The translations under genes were made by a program, and so were the position numbers. Of a DNA stretch of 64,000 nt, positions 34,301 to 43,500 are shown piece after piece; positions within the stretch are counted from its first letter, which is position 1, and each line of letters starts with the position of its first letter. A model generated the notes under the pieces. It saw only the letters and a program-made list of their open reading frames with translations, made no database searches and was not told where the DNA came from. Source of the DNA: Chimonanthus salicifolius (taxonomy: Eukaryota; Streptophyta; Magnoliopsida; Laurales; Calycanthaceae); assembly GCA_013350335.1 (NCBI GenBank), contig CM023535.1, positions 27,186,617-27,250,616 of the forward strand. The letters run 5' to 3'.

Positions 34301-35082
34301 CACCCACACCCACACCCCACCCACACCCCACACACACACACACAAAATTGAAGATGGAGCCAAAATGAAGAAAAGTTTTTCTTGAAATGTACAAACCCAT
34401 AAAAAAAATTACAAGAGCAGGTCATCAAGGTTATTAATATATACTGGTTAAAATTCAGAAAAGGAAATCCATAAAAGCCAAAAAACCACTTTTGAAAGAA
34501 GCAAGCGAGCACACACGTGCACGAAGAAACAAATAAAAATACAAAACCCCAATGGAAATCAGATCTTATTCACTCTCAGCTGAGAAAATTCCACAAACAG
34601 GAAAAAAGAGCAAAACTATTTGTAAATAAAATCAAGAAATTTTCAAAAAAAAAAAATTCATATCTTAAGTGTTGCTAAAACCCCTCAAAACTGACCCCAA
34701 AAAACAAATTTATTATTAAAAAAATCATTTCCAGACAAAACCCAGATATACATCTGTACTCATTGTTTTGTCTTTACGACATCAATATTAACAAAATACC
34801 CATTACTCATCCAAAAAACCAAATGCATGCAAAAAGTATGAAAACCGTCTTCTTTTTCTTTCTTTTGAAAAGAAAATGCGACCAAATGATAGAATATCCA
34901 CATACACCTAGAATGGGAAGAACCCATAAATCAAAAGGCATAAAATTGAGGGTTGTCATAGAACTTAGAGGTAAGAATGGAAATCTAAGTAATCTTAGAC
35001 ATAAGACATGGAAAATATGTAGAGGAATTGGTGGAGAAAAGAATGACCTTATTTGGTTCACTGCCCTGCGAAGCACCCACAT
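15849..35082 (-). CDS. RECA3: organellar RecA recombinase, RECA3-like, 7 exons, about 410 aa
   Basis: Exons in transcript order: 35082-34908, 32660-32437, 31816-31729, 28076-27904, 25885-25739, 24334-24200, 16139-15849. Junctions are GT-AG and all phases join (1233 nt with stop). Exon 1 is the least certain. It begins [15 protein letters not shown], Arg-rich and acid-free like a mitochondrial presequence. Walker [10 protein letters not shown] is at about 141-149 and Walker B IDVIVVDS at about 213-220. FINQ and the loop-2 region [10 protein letters not shown] span the exon 5/6 join. The C-terminal domain ends [11 protein letters not shown] with no acidic tail. That absence, and the [10 protein letters not shown] and [10 protein letters not shown] segments, fit plant RECA3 rather than the tailed RECA2. 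Family role: ATP-dependent strand exchange and control of repeat-mediated recombination in mitochondria. Loop 1 is atypical (DTTLPA where bacterial RecA has GDSHMG). Introns total about 18 kb. Confidence 0.93.
16740..17649 (+). mobile_element. solo LTR (900 bp) with 5-bp target duplication
   Basis: The LTR body is 16745-17644, beginning TGATGTAGAACAGG and ending GCTACATTA. It is flanked by GGAAC on both sides (16740-16744 and 17645-17649). Its terminal words TGATGTA and TACATTA are near-inverted repeats, so the end is TA rather than the canonical CA. The same family recurs at 21504-22472, where a PBS follows, which confirms it is an LTR. It lies in the last RecA intron. Confidence 0.85.
18870..19294 (+). 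pseudogene. LINE reverse transcriptase C-terminus (zf-RVT), frameshifted
   Basis: In one frame it reads [20 protein letters not shown], then [19 protein letters not shown], with the Cys-x2-Cys...His-x4-Cys pattern of the zf-RVT domain of plant LINEs. After a frame change it continues [19 protein letters not shown], typical of the sequence downstream of that domain. Homology stops near 19290 at the junction with unrelated GC-rich DNA. Confidence 0.8.
19295..21465. other. GC-rich tract resembling plant mitochondrial DNA (putative NUMT)
   Basis: Composition changes abruptly from AT-rich intron to about half GC. It contains words I associate with plant mitochondrial spacers: repeated GCGAAGCG (20621, 20981), GAAAGAAAG purine runs (20802, 20960, 21034) and AACCGGTTAGCTG. 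Open frames occur on both strands (19687-19881 +, 19901-20617 -, 20070-20645 +) but none matches a mitochondrial gene I can name. Lying within the last intron of the RecA gene and between a LINE fragment and a copia fragment, it is best explained as organelle DNA or filler inserted at a repaired break. A database comparison would decide. Confidence 0.4.
21504..22472 (+). repeat. LTR, same family as the solo LTR at 16745
   Basis: It shares the start TAGAACAGGTTGCAGAT, the middle (TTCGATCCTATTTTGGGAT, TATAAATAAGAG promoter-like stretch) and the end GCTACATTA with the solo LTR. It lacks the first five bases TGATG. A primer binding site follows two bases later. Confidence 0.85.
22475..22488 (+). 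other. primer binding site TGGTATCAGAGCCA
   Basis: An exact plant initiator-Met tRNA type PBS two bases after the LTR. It fixes the LTR as 5' and the strand as plus. Only about 75 bp of leader follow, ending in a poly-A run, before an inverted LTR fragment. Confidence 0.9.
22564..22898 (-). repeat. inverted, truncated copy of the same LTR
   Basis: This is the reverse complement of the first about 335 bp of the LTR at 21504. It ends on the plus strand with AACCTGTTCTACATCA, so the complete LTR start (TGATGTAG) faces outward. Together with the upstream LTR and PBS it forms a long hairpin-capable structure. Confidence 0.85.
22899..23348 (+). pseudogene. copia RNase H C-terminus
   Basis: It reads DWVGSLDD, a stop codon where R-S/R-T normally stands, then [61 protein letters not shown] and DCHFIR. 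It ends with [12 protein letters not shown] and a stop after DIFEPA. This is the conserved tail of copia pol. An internal stop and loss of everything upstream make it nonfunctional. Confidence 0.9.
23359..23608 (+). repeat. 3' LTR of the copia fragment (about 250 bp)
   Basis: It begins TGTGGGACCC directly after the polypurine tract and ends near TTCTACACA. Length and position follow from the end of pol; no second copy is present to fix the right border. Confidence 0.65.
24931..25145 (-). mobile_element. tRNA-derived SINE
   Basis: On the minus strand the head reads as a tRNA-like polymerase III promoter, with A box TGGCCTAATGG and B box GGTTCAATCC spaced as in tRNAs. A body containing GGATTAGTCGGGCGAG follows, then an A8 tail at 24939-24932. 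It lies in RecA intron 5 in the same orientation as the gene. Target duplications were not clear. Confidence 0.8.
26255..27371. mobile_element. Tourist-like (PIF/Harbinger) MITE, 1.1 kb
   Basis: The body is 26258-27368. The left end GCAGTGTTTGGAT and the reverse complement of the right end GGCTGTGTTTGGAT are imperfect inverted repeats, flanked by TAA on both sides. A 3-bp TWA duplication and a G(G)C..GTTTGG terminus are typical of Tourist elements. The interior is AT-rich with ATTAATTAA-type words and has no transposase. It sits in RecA intron 4. Confidence 0.75.
27590..27810 (-). mobile_element. possible LINE 3' tail
   Basis: A plus-strand T12 run (27595-27608) is followed by sequence resembling the 3' UTR of plant LINEs in reverse. 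A similar stretch without a long T run occurs at 9390-9520. There is no coding remnant and no clear duplication. Confidence 0.3.
28290..28361. repeat. GT then GA microsatellite
   Basis: TGTGTGTATGTGTG passes directly into a long (AG)n run with few interruptions, in RecA intron 3. Confidence 0.9.
29990..30260 (+). pseudogene. degenerate copia pol 3' end
   Basis: It reads [19 protein letters not shown], then [11 protein letters not shown] and [11 protein letters not shown], and finishes KIDIYVPT with a stop. This parallels the canonical copia end (DNKAAI...H...DCHF...QLAD..TK...DIY.PT). It is heavily diverged and lacks a clear PPT. A faint RT-like segment (LDIKNAFLY) lies at 28730. It is an old insertion in RecA intron 3. 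Confidence 0.6.
30350..30530 (+). mobile_element. tRNA-derived SINE, copy 1
   Basis: It has an A-box-like GGTAGCTCAATTGG, a B-box-like GGTTCAATTCC and a downstream body with GATTAGTCTCAACTCC and GGGGTGGGGAAACCCATG. The body is shared with an inverted copy about 1 kb away. Confidence 0.65.
31310..31465 (-). mobile_element. tRNA-derived SINE, copy 2 (3' part, inverted)
   Basis: The reverse complement contains GAGGTTCGCAAGCAG, GGGATTAGTCTCACCTCC and GGGGTGGGGATACCCATG, matching the body of the SINE at 30350. The tRNA-like head is absent, so it is 5'-truncated. Confidence 0.6.
34262..34344. repeat. (AC)n microsatellite with CCCACACC interruptions
   Basis: Alternating AC runs enclose a block of CACCCACACCC words. 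It lies in RecA intron 1. Confidence 0.9.
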
Positions 35083-35165
35083 TGTTGTTTCAATATAGGG
35101 GTGAAAAATATGAAAGCATAAACCCTAAAACCCTAGAAATCTGATTGATGAGAGTAAAACCCTAA
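35083..35165 (-). promoter_or_regulatory. RecA 5' leader with telo-box motifs
   Basis: Just upstream of the proposed ATG, the minus strand carries TTTCTAGGGTTTTAGGGTTT and ATTTAGGGTTTTACTC. AAACCCTAA-type motifs are common in 5' regions of plant housekeeping and organelle genes. The transcription start is not visible. Confidence 0.5.
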
Positions 35166-36913
35166 ATCTTGGCAGTGCTCGAACTTCAGAAAGTAAGATT
35201 CTGAGCTTATTAGATGTGAACCTGCCAAATTAGAAAAAAAATATTGTGAGAATAAAAGCTTGGTGTTTAGCAACCGTCAAAAATAGTGACAGACTGGAAT
35301 ATTGTAGTTTTGCACCTACCAGAAGATCATGTCATATCTTAACTTATAGTTAAAATAAAATTTTAAAAGTACTTGAATCTAATTTTATCAACCAAATGCA
35401 TAATACAATAAAAATAACATGATGTTCACCCATGCATGGACTGGGGCACATGGTATTACCATCTACACCCAAGTATGGGACCATCAAATAGGATGGTGAT
35501 TGGCATGTTGAAATGGTCTTTTTCTTCAATATATTATCTACCAAAAATAACTTTAATTGAATTGATCAAGTCATATTTTTAAATCTCTCAAATTTCATCA
35601 TTTTAAATTATTTTTTATTCTCTAAACTTTATGGATTTTAAAAGCCGGGTTCGATCAATCCGATCAAGGTGATTTTTGGGGGACAACATATTAAAGGAAA
35701 GACCATTTCAACAAACCTTTCAACACCCCTTTTACTGGGCCCATGTCTGAGTGCACATGGTGGTAAAAAGAAAAAAACAATGGCACATTAATGACGGTTT
35801 AAAACATAGAAATCTAGAAAAAAATCTACAAAATAGAAACTTTCTGCAACACACAAGAAAAAAATAGGGAGAGAGATAATTAGAAAAGTAAAAATTAAAG
35901 AGATAAAAAAATAGTTGACTGCAGAGAGAGAGAGAGAGACATTTTAAAAGGTTGGCAGCCGAAGGAGATGAAAAGCTCAGGTGCTCTGACAAGAAATGAT
36001 AGAGTATGACCCGTTTGATCATTAAATAGATCACCATGGGACTAGCAAACTGCCTAAATAGACTCCATCAAATCATCCCAGGCCTTATTTTTTAATATCA
36101 GAATAAATTATTAAATTAATATTTTGCTTGTGATGTTCAATTAAGTGGTGAAATGCATCGATTATACATAAGAAAAGGTGAGATGTAAGTTTAAAAGATA
36201 AAATAGCAATTGGCCCCAGATGGGACCTATGCATGGTGCGTTTTACATTTGGCTAATAAAAAAATTGCAATGGTAGAAAGCGCTCTCTAAATGAGAGTTA
36301 GAAATTGTGAAATCATTTTTATGGAAACCCAATAGTCAATATTCAGCATATAACTAAGACGAAAGTAGTTGAATTAGTTTCATGCAAAGCACATTATTAC
36401 CAAATAAAACAATGAAAGGAAAAACAGAGAAAGCTCAAGCTCTATTGTGTATCGGCAGAAATTTTCAAAATGTATATATTTCGACTAATATTGAAATTGA
36501 ATATTTTCAGCTGACATTTGTAACGGACATGATAGAGGGAAGTAGAACGACTAACGGAGGGATGAGAAAAGAAGAAGATACCATAGAAGAGAAAGAAGAT
36601 AGAAGCTTATATGCGACGAAGAAGAAGACCAAGGTGAGCGAGAAGAGCCGCAAACGCAAGAGATGAAAAGGAGAAGGTGGCCGTAGAAGTCGTAGTTTAC
36701 GGGATTCGTAGCCTGTGAAGTGGGAGATGGAAATCGCCCCTTTGTCAAGAAGCCCAGAAACCCTAGAACCCAAGGAACGAAATAAAGGACTTGTAAACGG
36801 ATAGGCGGGAAATTTGACAGAGTACGTGCCAATCGCACATGCGGTTTATGTGGGCCCACCTTTCGAGAAAATCTGATTAATCTGAAAAATGAAATATGTT
36901 AAGGTGAGAAACA
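35166..36913. other. upstream region of the RecA gene, mostly unassigned
   Basis: No supported gene. 36550-36790 is less AT-rich, with a minus-strand TTCTAGGGTTTCTGGG telo-box and CT-rich sequence. It could be a distal promoter, a 5' UTR exon of the RecA gene, or the start of another transcript, but no protein is recognisable in any frame. A short GA repeat lies at 35922-35939. Confidence 0.4.
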
Positions 36914-36958
36914 CTCTGTGTTTGGATGGAGGTAATTTTCATAGGGGTTACTCCTAAG

Positions 36959-39900
36959 TAGAACTGCATTTGGATAGGGGATAAGACGGGGTAATCCCCC
37001 GTTAGCCCTTGTTACCCTCGTTTGGTAATAAGGGGGGAGGGGTAAAAATTCAAATTTTTACCTCTCTTGTCTCCCTTTTGAATACCCTCATGGGACAAGG
37101 GGTATTTAAGAATGAATACCCCTCCTTACCCTCCTTTTTGCTCATGAGAATTTTTTTTTTACATTTTATTTATTTATTTATTTTGGTAAGTACTTGGCTT
37201 TTATTTTTTTTAAAAAGCACTCCATTATTTCCATTTGATAAATTTCATATCACCAAACAATAAATTATATTTTTTTATGAAGAGATATAAAGAATTTTTT
37301 TATTCATTTATTAAAATTTAAAATAATAATAGTGATTTTTTATTTATTTTTTATTTTTTAAGGAAACCTTTCTCCTATTTATCCCGTGCCTTCCTCTATT
37401 TTTCAATTATATATTATATAATTTTCTAAAACGTATTTGTCAAAATATTCTATTTTTAAAAGGTGATTCTATTGAAATTTCGATAGGGTCTCAAAACTCT
37501 GAAAATTTTGAGAATCATGATAATCTCTTTAAGGGTAATTAACGATTTATTCTGTTGGAAGATTATTTTAAAAATGTGTGAACATTTTCAACGTAATACA
37601 TTTCGGTGAGGGGTAATTTTTACAAGGGTTACCCTTGAGCATGGGTAAACTGACATATTAACTATTTTATTAGAATTAATAATTTTATTAAATCTATAGA
37701 ATATAAAAATAAAATTTCTTCAACATTTTCAACGTGATACATTTGGGTGAGGGGTAAATTTTTACAGGGGTTACCCTTGAGTAGGGATAATTGTAAGCAG
37801 AGGTAAACTGACATATTAACAATTTTATGAGAATTAATAATTTTATTAAAACTATATAATATAAAAATAAAATTTCTGCAATATTTTCAACGTGATGCAT
37901 TTTAGTGAGGGGTAAATTTTTACAGGGGTTACCCTTGAGTAGGGGTAATTGTAAGTAAGGGTAAACTAACATATTAACAATTTTATGAGAATTAATAATT
38001 TTATTAAATCTATATAATATAAAAATAAAATTTCTACAACATTTTCAACGTGATGCATTTGGATGAGGGGTAAATTTTTACAGGGGTTACCCTTGAGTAG
38101 GGGTAATTGTAAGTAAGGATAAACTGACATATTAACAATTTTATGAGAATTAATAAGTTTATTAAAACTATATAATATAAAAATAAAATTTCTTCAATAT
38201 TTTCAACGTGATGCATTTTAGTGAGGGGTAAATTTTTACAGGGGTTACCCTTGACTAGGGGTAATTGTACGTAGGGGTAAACTGACATATTAACAATTTT
38301 ATGAGAATTAATAATTTTATTAAATCTATATATTATAAAAATAAAATTTCGACAACATTTTCAACGTGATGCATTTGGATGAGAGGTAAATTTTTACAGG
38401 GGTTATCTTTGAGTAGGGGTAATTATAAGTAGGGGTAAACTGATGTATTAACAATTTTATGAGAATTAATAATTTTATTAAAACTATATAATATAAAAAT
38501 AAAATTTCTGCAATATTTTCAACGTGATGCATTTTAGTGAGGGGTAAATTTTTACAGGGGTTACCCTTGAGTAAGGGTAATTGTACGTAGGGATAAGCTG
38601 ACATATTAACAATTTTATAAGAATTAATAATTTTATTAAATCTATATAATATAAAAATAAAATTTCTGCAAAATTTTCAACGTGATGTATTTGGGTGAGG
38701 GGTAAATTTTTACAGGGGTTACCCATGAGCATGGGTAACTGTAAGTAGGTGTAAACTGACATATTAACAATTTTATGAAAATTAATAATTTTATTAAATC
38801 TATATAATATAAAAATAAAATTTCTGCAATATTTTCAACGTGATGCATTTTAGTGAGGGGTAAATTTTTACAGGGGTTACCCTTGAGTAGGGTAATTGTA
38901 CGTAGGGATAAACTGACATATTAACAATTTTATGATAATTAATAATTGTATTAAATCTATATAATATAAAAATAAAATTTCTGCAAAATTTCAACGTGAT
39001 GTATTTGGGTGAGGAGTAAATTTTTACAGGGGTTACCCTTGAGGAGGGATAATTATAAGTAGGAGTAAACTGACATATTAACAATTTTATGAGAATTAAT
39101 AATTTTATTAAATCTATATAATATAAAAATAAAATTTCTACAACATTTTCAACGTGATGCATTTGGATGAGGGGTAAATTTTTACAGGGGTTACCCTTGA
39201 GTAGGGGTAATTGTAAATAAGGATAAACTGACATATTAACAATTTTATGAGAATTAATAAGTTTATTAAAACTATATAATATAAAAATAAAATTTCTTCA
39301 ATATTTTCAACGTGATGCATTTTAGTGAGGGGTAAATTTTTACAGGGGTTACCCTTGACTAGGGGTAATTGTACGTAGGGGTAAACTGACATATTAACAA
39401 TTTTATGAGAATTAATAATTTTATTAAATCTATATATTATAAAAATAAAATTTCGACAACATTTTCAACGTGATGCATTTGGATGAGAGGTAAATTTTTA
39501 CAGGGGTTATCTTTGAGTAGGGGTAATTATAAGTAGGGGTAAACTGATGTATTAACAATTTTATGAGAATTAATAATTTTATTAAAACTATATAATATAA
39601 AAATAAAATTTCTGCAATATTTTCAACGTGATGCATTTTAGTGAGGGGTAAATTTTTACAGGGGTTACCCTTGAGTAAGGGTAATTGTACGTAGGGATAA
39701 GCTGACATATTAACAATTTTATGAGAATTAATAATTTTATTAAATCTATATAATATAAAAATAAAATTTCTGCAAAATTTTCAACGTGATGTATTTGGGT
39801 GAGGGGTAAATTTTTACAGGGGTTACCCATGAGCATGGGTAACTGTAAGTAGGTGTAAACTGATATATTAACAATTTTATGAAAATTAATAATTTTATTA

Positions 39901-42235
39901 AATCTATATAATATAAAAATAAAATTTCTGCAATATTTTCAACGTGATGCATTTTAGTGAGGGGTAAATTTTTACAGGGGTTACCCTTGAGTAGGGTAAT
40001 TGTACGTAGGGATAAACTGACATATTAACAATTTTATGATAATTAATAATTGTATTAAATCTATATAATATAAAAATAAAATTTCTGCAAAATTTCAACG
40101 TGATGTATTTGGGTGAGGAGTAAATTTTTACAGGGGTTACCCTTGAGGAGGGATAATTATAAGTAGGAGTAAACTGACATATTAACAATTTTATGAGAAT
40201 TAATAATTTTATTAAATCTATATAATATAAAAATAAAATTTCTACAACATTTTCAACGTGATGCATTTGGATGAGGGGTAAATTTTTACAGGGGTTACCC
40301 TTGAGTAGGGGTAATTGTAAATAAGGATAAACTGACATATTAACAATTTTATGAGAATTAATAAGTTTATTAAAACTATATAATATAAAAATAAAATTTC
40401 TTCAATATTTTCAACGTGATGCATTTTAGTGAGGGGTAAATTTTTACAGGGGTTACCCTTGAGTAGGAGTAATTGTACGTAGGGGTAAACTGACATATTA
40501 ACAATTTTATGAGAATTAATAATTTTATTAAATCTATATATTATAAAAATAAAATTTCGGCAACATTTTCAACGTGATGCATTTGGATGAGAGGTAAATT
40601 TTTACAGGGGTTACCTTTGAGTAGGGGTAATTATAAGTAGGGGTAAACTGACGTATTAACAATTTTATAAGAATTAATAATTTTATTAAAACTATATAAT
40701 ATAAAAATAAAATTTCTGAAATATTTTCAACGTGATGCATTTTAGTGAGGGGTAAATTTTTACAGGGGTTACCCTTGAGTAGGGGTAATTGTACGTAGGG
40801 ATAAACTGACATATTAACAATTTTATGAGAATTAATAATTTTATTAAATCTATATAATATAAAAATAAAATTTCTGCAAAATTTTCAACGTGATGTATTT
40901 GGGTGAAGGGTAAATTTTTACAGGGGTTACCCTTGAGGAGGGATAATTGTAAGTAAGAGTAAACTGACATATTAACAATTTTATGAGAATTAATAATTTT
41001 ATTAAATATATATAATATAAAAATAAAATTTCTGCAACATTTTCAACGTGATGCATTTGGGTGAGAGGTAAATTTTTACAGGGGTTACCCTTGAGCATGG
41101 GTAACTGTAAGTAGGTCTAAACTGCCATATTAAAAATTTTATAAAAATTCATAATTTTATTAAGTCTATATAATATAAAAATAAAATTTCTGCAACATTT
41201 TCAACGTTATGCATTTTAATGAGAAGTAAATTTTTACAGGGGTTACCCTTGAGTAAGGGTAATTGTACGTATGGATAAGCTGACATATTAACAATTTTAT
41301 GAGAATTAATAATTTTATTAAATCTATATAATATAAAAATAAAATTTCTACAACATTTTCAATGTGATGCATTTGCGTAAGAGGTAAATTTTTACAGGGG
41401 TTACCCTTGAGCATGGGTAACTGTAAGTAGGTGTAAACTGACATATTAACAATTTTATGAAAATTAATAATTTTATTAAATCTATATAATATAAAAATAA
41501 AATTTCTGCAACATTTTCAACGTGATACATTTTAATGGGGGGTAAATTTTTACAGGGGTTACGCTTGAGTAAGGGTAATGTACGTATGGATAAACTGACA
41601 TATTAACAATTTTATGAGAATTAATAATTTTATTAAATATATATAATATAAAAATAAAATTTCTGTTACATTTTTAAAGTGATGCATTTGGGTAAGGGGT
41701 AAATTTTTATAAGGGTTGCCCTTAAATAGGGATAAACTGATATATTAACAATTTTATGAGAATTAATATTTTTATTAAATTCATATAATATAAAAAATAA
41801 TAATTATAATTTTTATGAAGAGATATGTTGATATTTTTTATTTATTTATTGGGATTTAAAATAGTAATATAAAAAAAATCTTTATTTATTTTTTTAATAT
41901 TAGAATGCAAGTGTTCATTTTAAATTATAATTATGAAAAATAATTTATAAAAATTAAATAATACTATTATAAGTTATATTATTATAATTTACTTCATGAA
42001 TATTATTTAATAAGTATGTTTTATAAAAAAAATAAAAAAATATTAATATATCAGGTTACCCTTGCTTGTACTTAACAAATAAGATTTTTTACTCTTAAGG
42101 TAAGATTTTACTTTACTACTGCAATTACCAAATAAGATAAGAGTAATCCCAGTTCAAGAGTCACCCCTACTCAAGGGTGATCCTTACTTAGGAGTAAGCC
42201 TTATAAAAATTACCCTCCATCCAAACGCAGCCTAG
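36959..42235. mobile_element. Tourist-like element M2, inserted in inverted orientation into M1
   Basis: The body is 36962-42232 (5.27 kb), flanked by TAG on both sides (36959-36961 and 42233-42235), a 3-bp duplication as expected for PIF/Harbinger-type elements. It begins AACTGCATTTGGATAGG and ends CCATCCAAACGCAGCC. 36962-37640 is a close reverse complement of 43510-44141, and 41740-42181 of 42239-42660. The locus therefore reads as a giant asymmetric palindrome. Most of M2 is a 158-bp tandem array. Confidence 0.75.
37620..41720. repeat. 158-bp satellite-like tandem array in M2 (about 26 units)
   Basis: The anchor CAGGGGTTACC recurs at 37765, 37923, 38081, 38239, 38397, 38555, 38713, 38871, 39027, 39185 and onward to 41553. 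Spacing is almost always 158 bp (156 before 39027 and 40131). Units at 38034-39137, 39138-40241 and from 40242 on repeat as 1104-bp blocks of seven monomers. The first two blocks are nearly identical base for base, including shared monomer-specific variants. Confidence 0.93.
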
Positions 42236-42689
42236 GGGTCACCTTTGAGTAGGAGTGACCCTTAAACTGGGATTACCCTTATCTTATTTGGTAATTGCAG
42301 TAGTAAAGTAAAACCTTATTATAAGGGTAAAAAATCTTATTTGGTAACTACAAGCAAAGGTAACCTAATATATTAATATTTTTTATTTTTTTTATAAAAT
42401 ATAATTATTAAATAATATTCATGAAGTAAATTCTAATAATATAACTTATAATAATATTATCTAATTTTTATAAACTATTTTTTATAATTATAATTTAAAA
42501 TGAACACTTGCATTCTAATATTAAAAAATTAAATAAAGATTTTTTTTGATATTACTATTTTAAATCCTAATAAATAAATAAAAAATATCAACATATCTCT
42601 TCGTAAAAATTATAATTATTATTTTTTATATTATATGAATTTAATAAAAATATTAATTCTCATAAAATTGTTAATATGTCAGTTTACCC

Positions 42690-43500
42690 CTATTCAAGGG
42701 TAACCCCTATAAAAATTTACCCCTCACCCAAATGCATCATTTGAAAATGTTATAGAAATTTTATTTTTATATTATATAAATTTAATAAAATTATTAATTC
42801 TCATAAAATTGTTAATATGTCAGTTTACCCCTACGTACAATTACCCCTACTTAAGAGTAACTCTTATAAAAATTTACCCCTTACTAAATGCATCACGTTT
42901 AAAATATTGCAGAAACTTTATTTTTATATTATATAGATTTAATAAAATTATTAGTTCTCATAAAATTGTTAATATGTCAGTTTACCCCTACTTACAATTA
43001 CCCCTGGTCAAAGGTAACCCCTGTAAAAATTTATCCCTCACCCAAATGCATCATATTGAAAATATTGCAGAAATTTTATTTTTATATTATATATATTTAA
43101 TAAAATTATTAATTCTCATAAAATTGTTAATATGTCAGTTTACCCCTACTTACAATTACCCCTGCTCAAGGGTAACCCCTGTAAAAATTTACCCCTCATC
43201 AAAATGCATCACGTTGAAAATGTTGTAGAAATTTTATTTTTATATTATATAGATTTAATAAAATTATTAATTCTCATAAAATTGTTAATATGTCAGTTTA
43301 CCCATACTTACAATTACCCTTACTCAAGGGTAACCCCTGTAAAAATTTACCCCTCAACCAAATGCATCACGTTGAAAATGTTGCAGAATTTTTATTTTTA
43401 TATTATATAGATTTAATAAAATTATTAATTCTCATAAAATTGTTAATATGTCAGTTTACCCCTACTCAGGGGTAACTCCTGTAAAAATTTACTCCTCACC
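42690..43500. repeat. 158-bp tandem array in M1 (about 6 units, inverted)
   Basis: The reverse complement of the array above. The anchor GGTAACCCCTGTAAAAATTT and its variants recur about every 158 bp. It shows that the repeat was already present before the two copies diverged in length. Confidence 0.9.

Noticed and set aside
34074..34512. Cys/Val/Gly-rich frames
   Set aside because: They are translation of the AC microsatellite at 34262-34344.
36382..36859. Candidate small gene (94 aa on plus, 88-102 aa on minus)
   Set aside because: No frame has recognisable domains or splice support. The region is better described as promoter or UTR-like with a telo-box.
37694..43475. Dozens of overlapping 60-144 aa reading frames with similar Leu/Ile/Tyr-rich peptides
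   Set aside because: They follow the 158-bp tandem repeat and shift frame each unit because 158 is not a multiple of three. Similar peptides appear only because the DNA repeats. There is no independent coding evidence.
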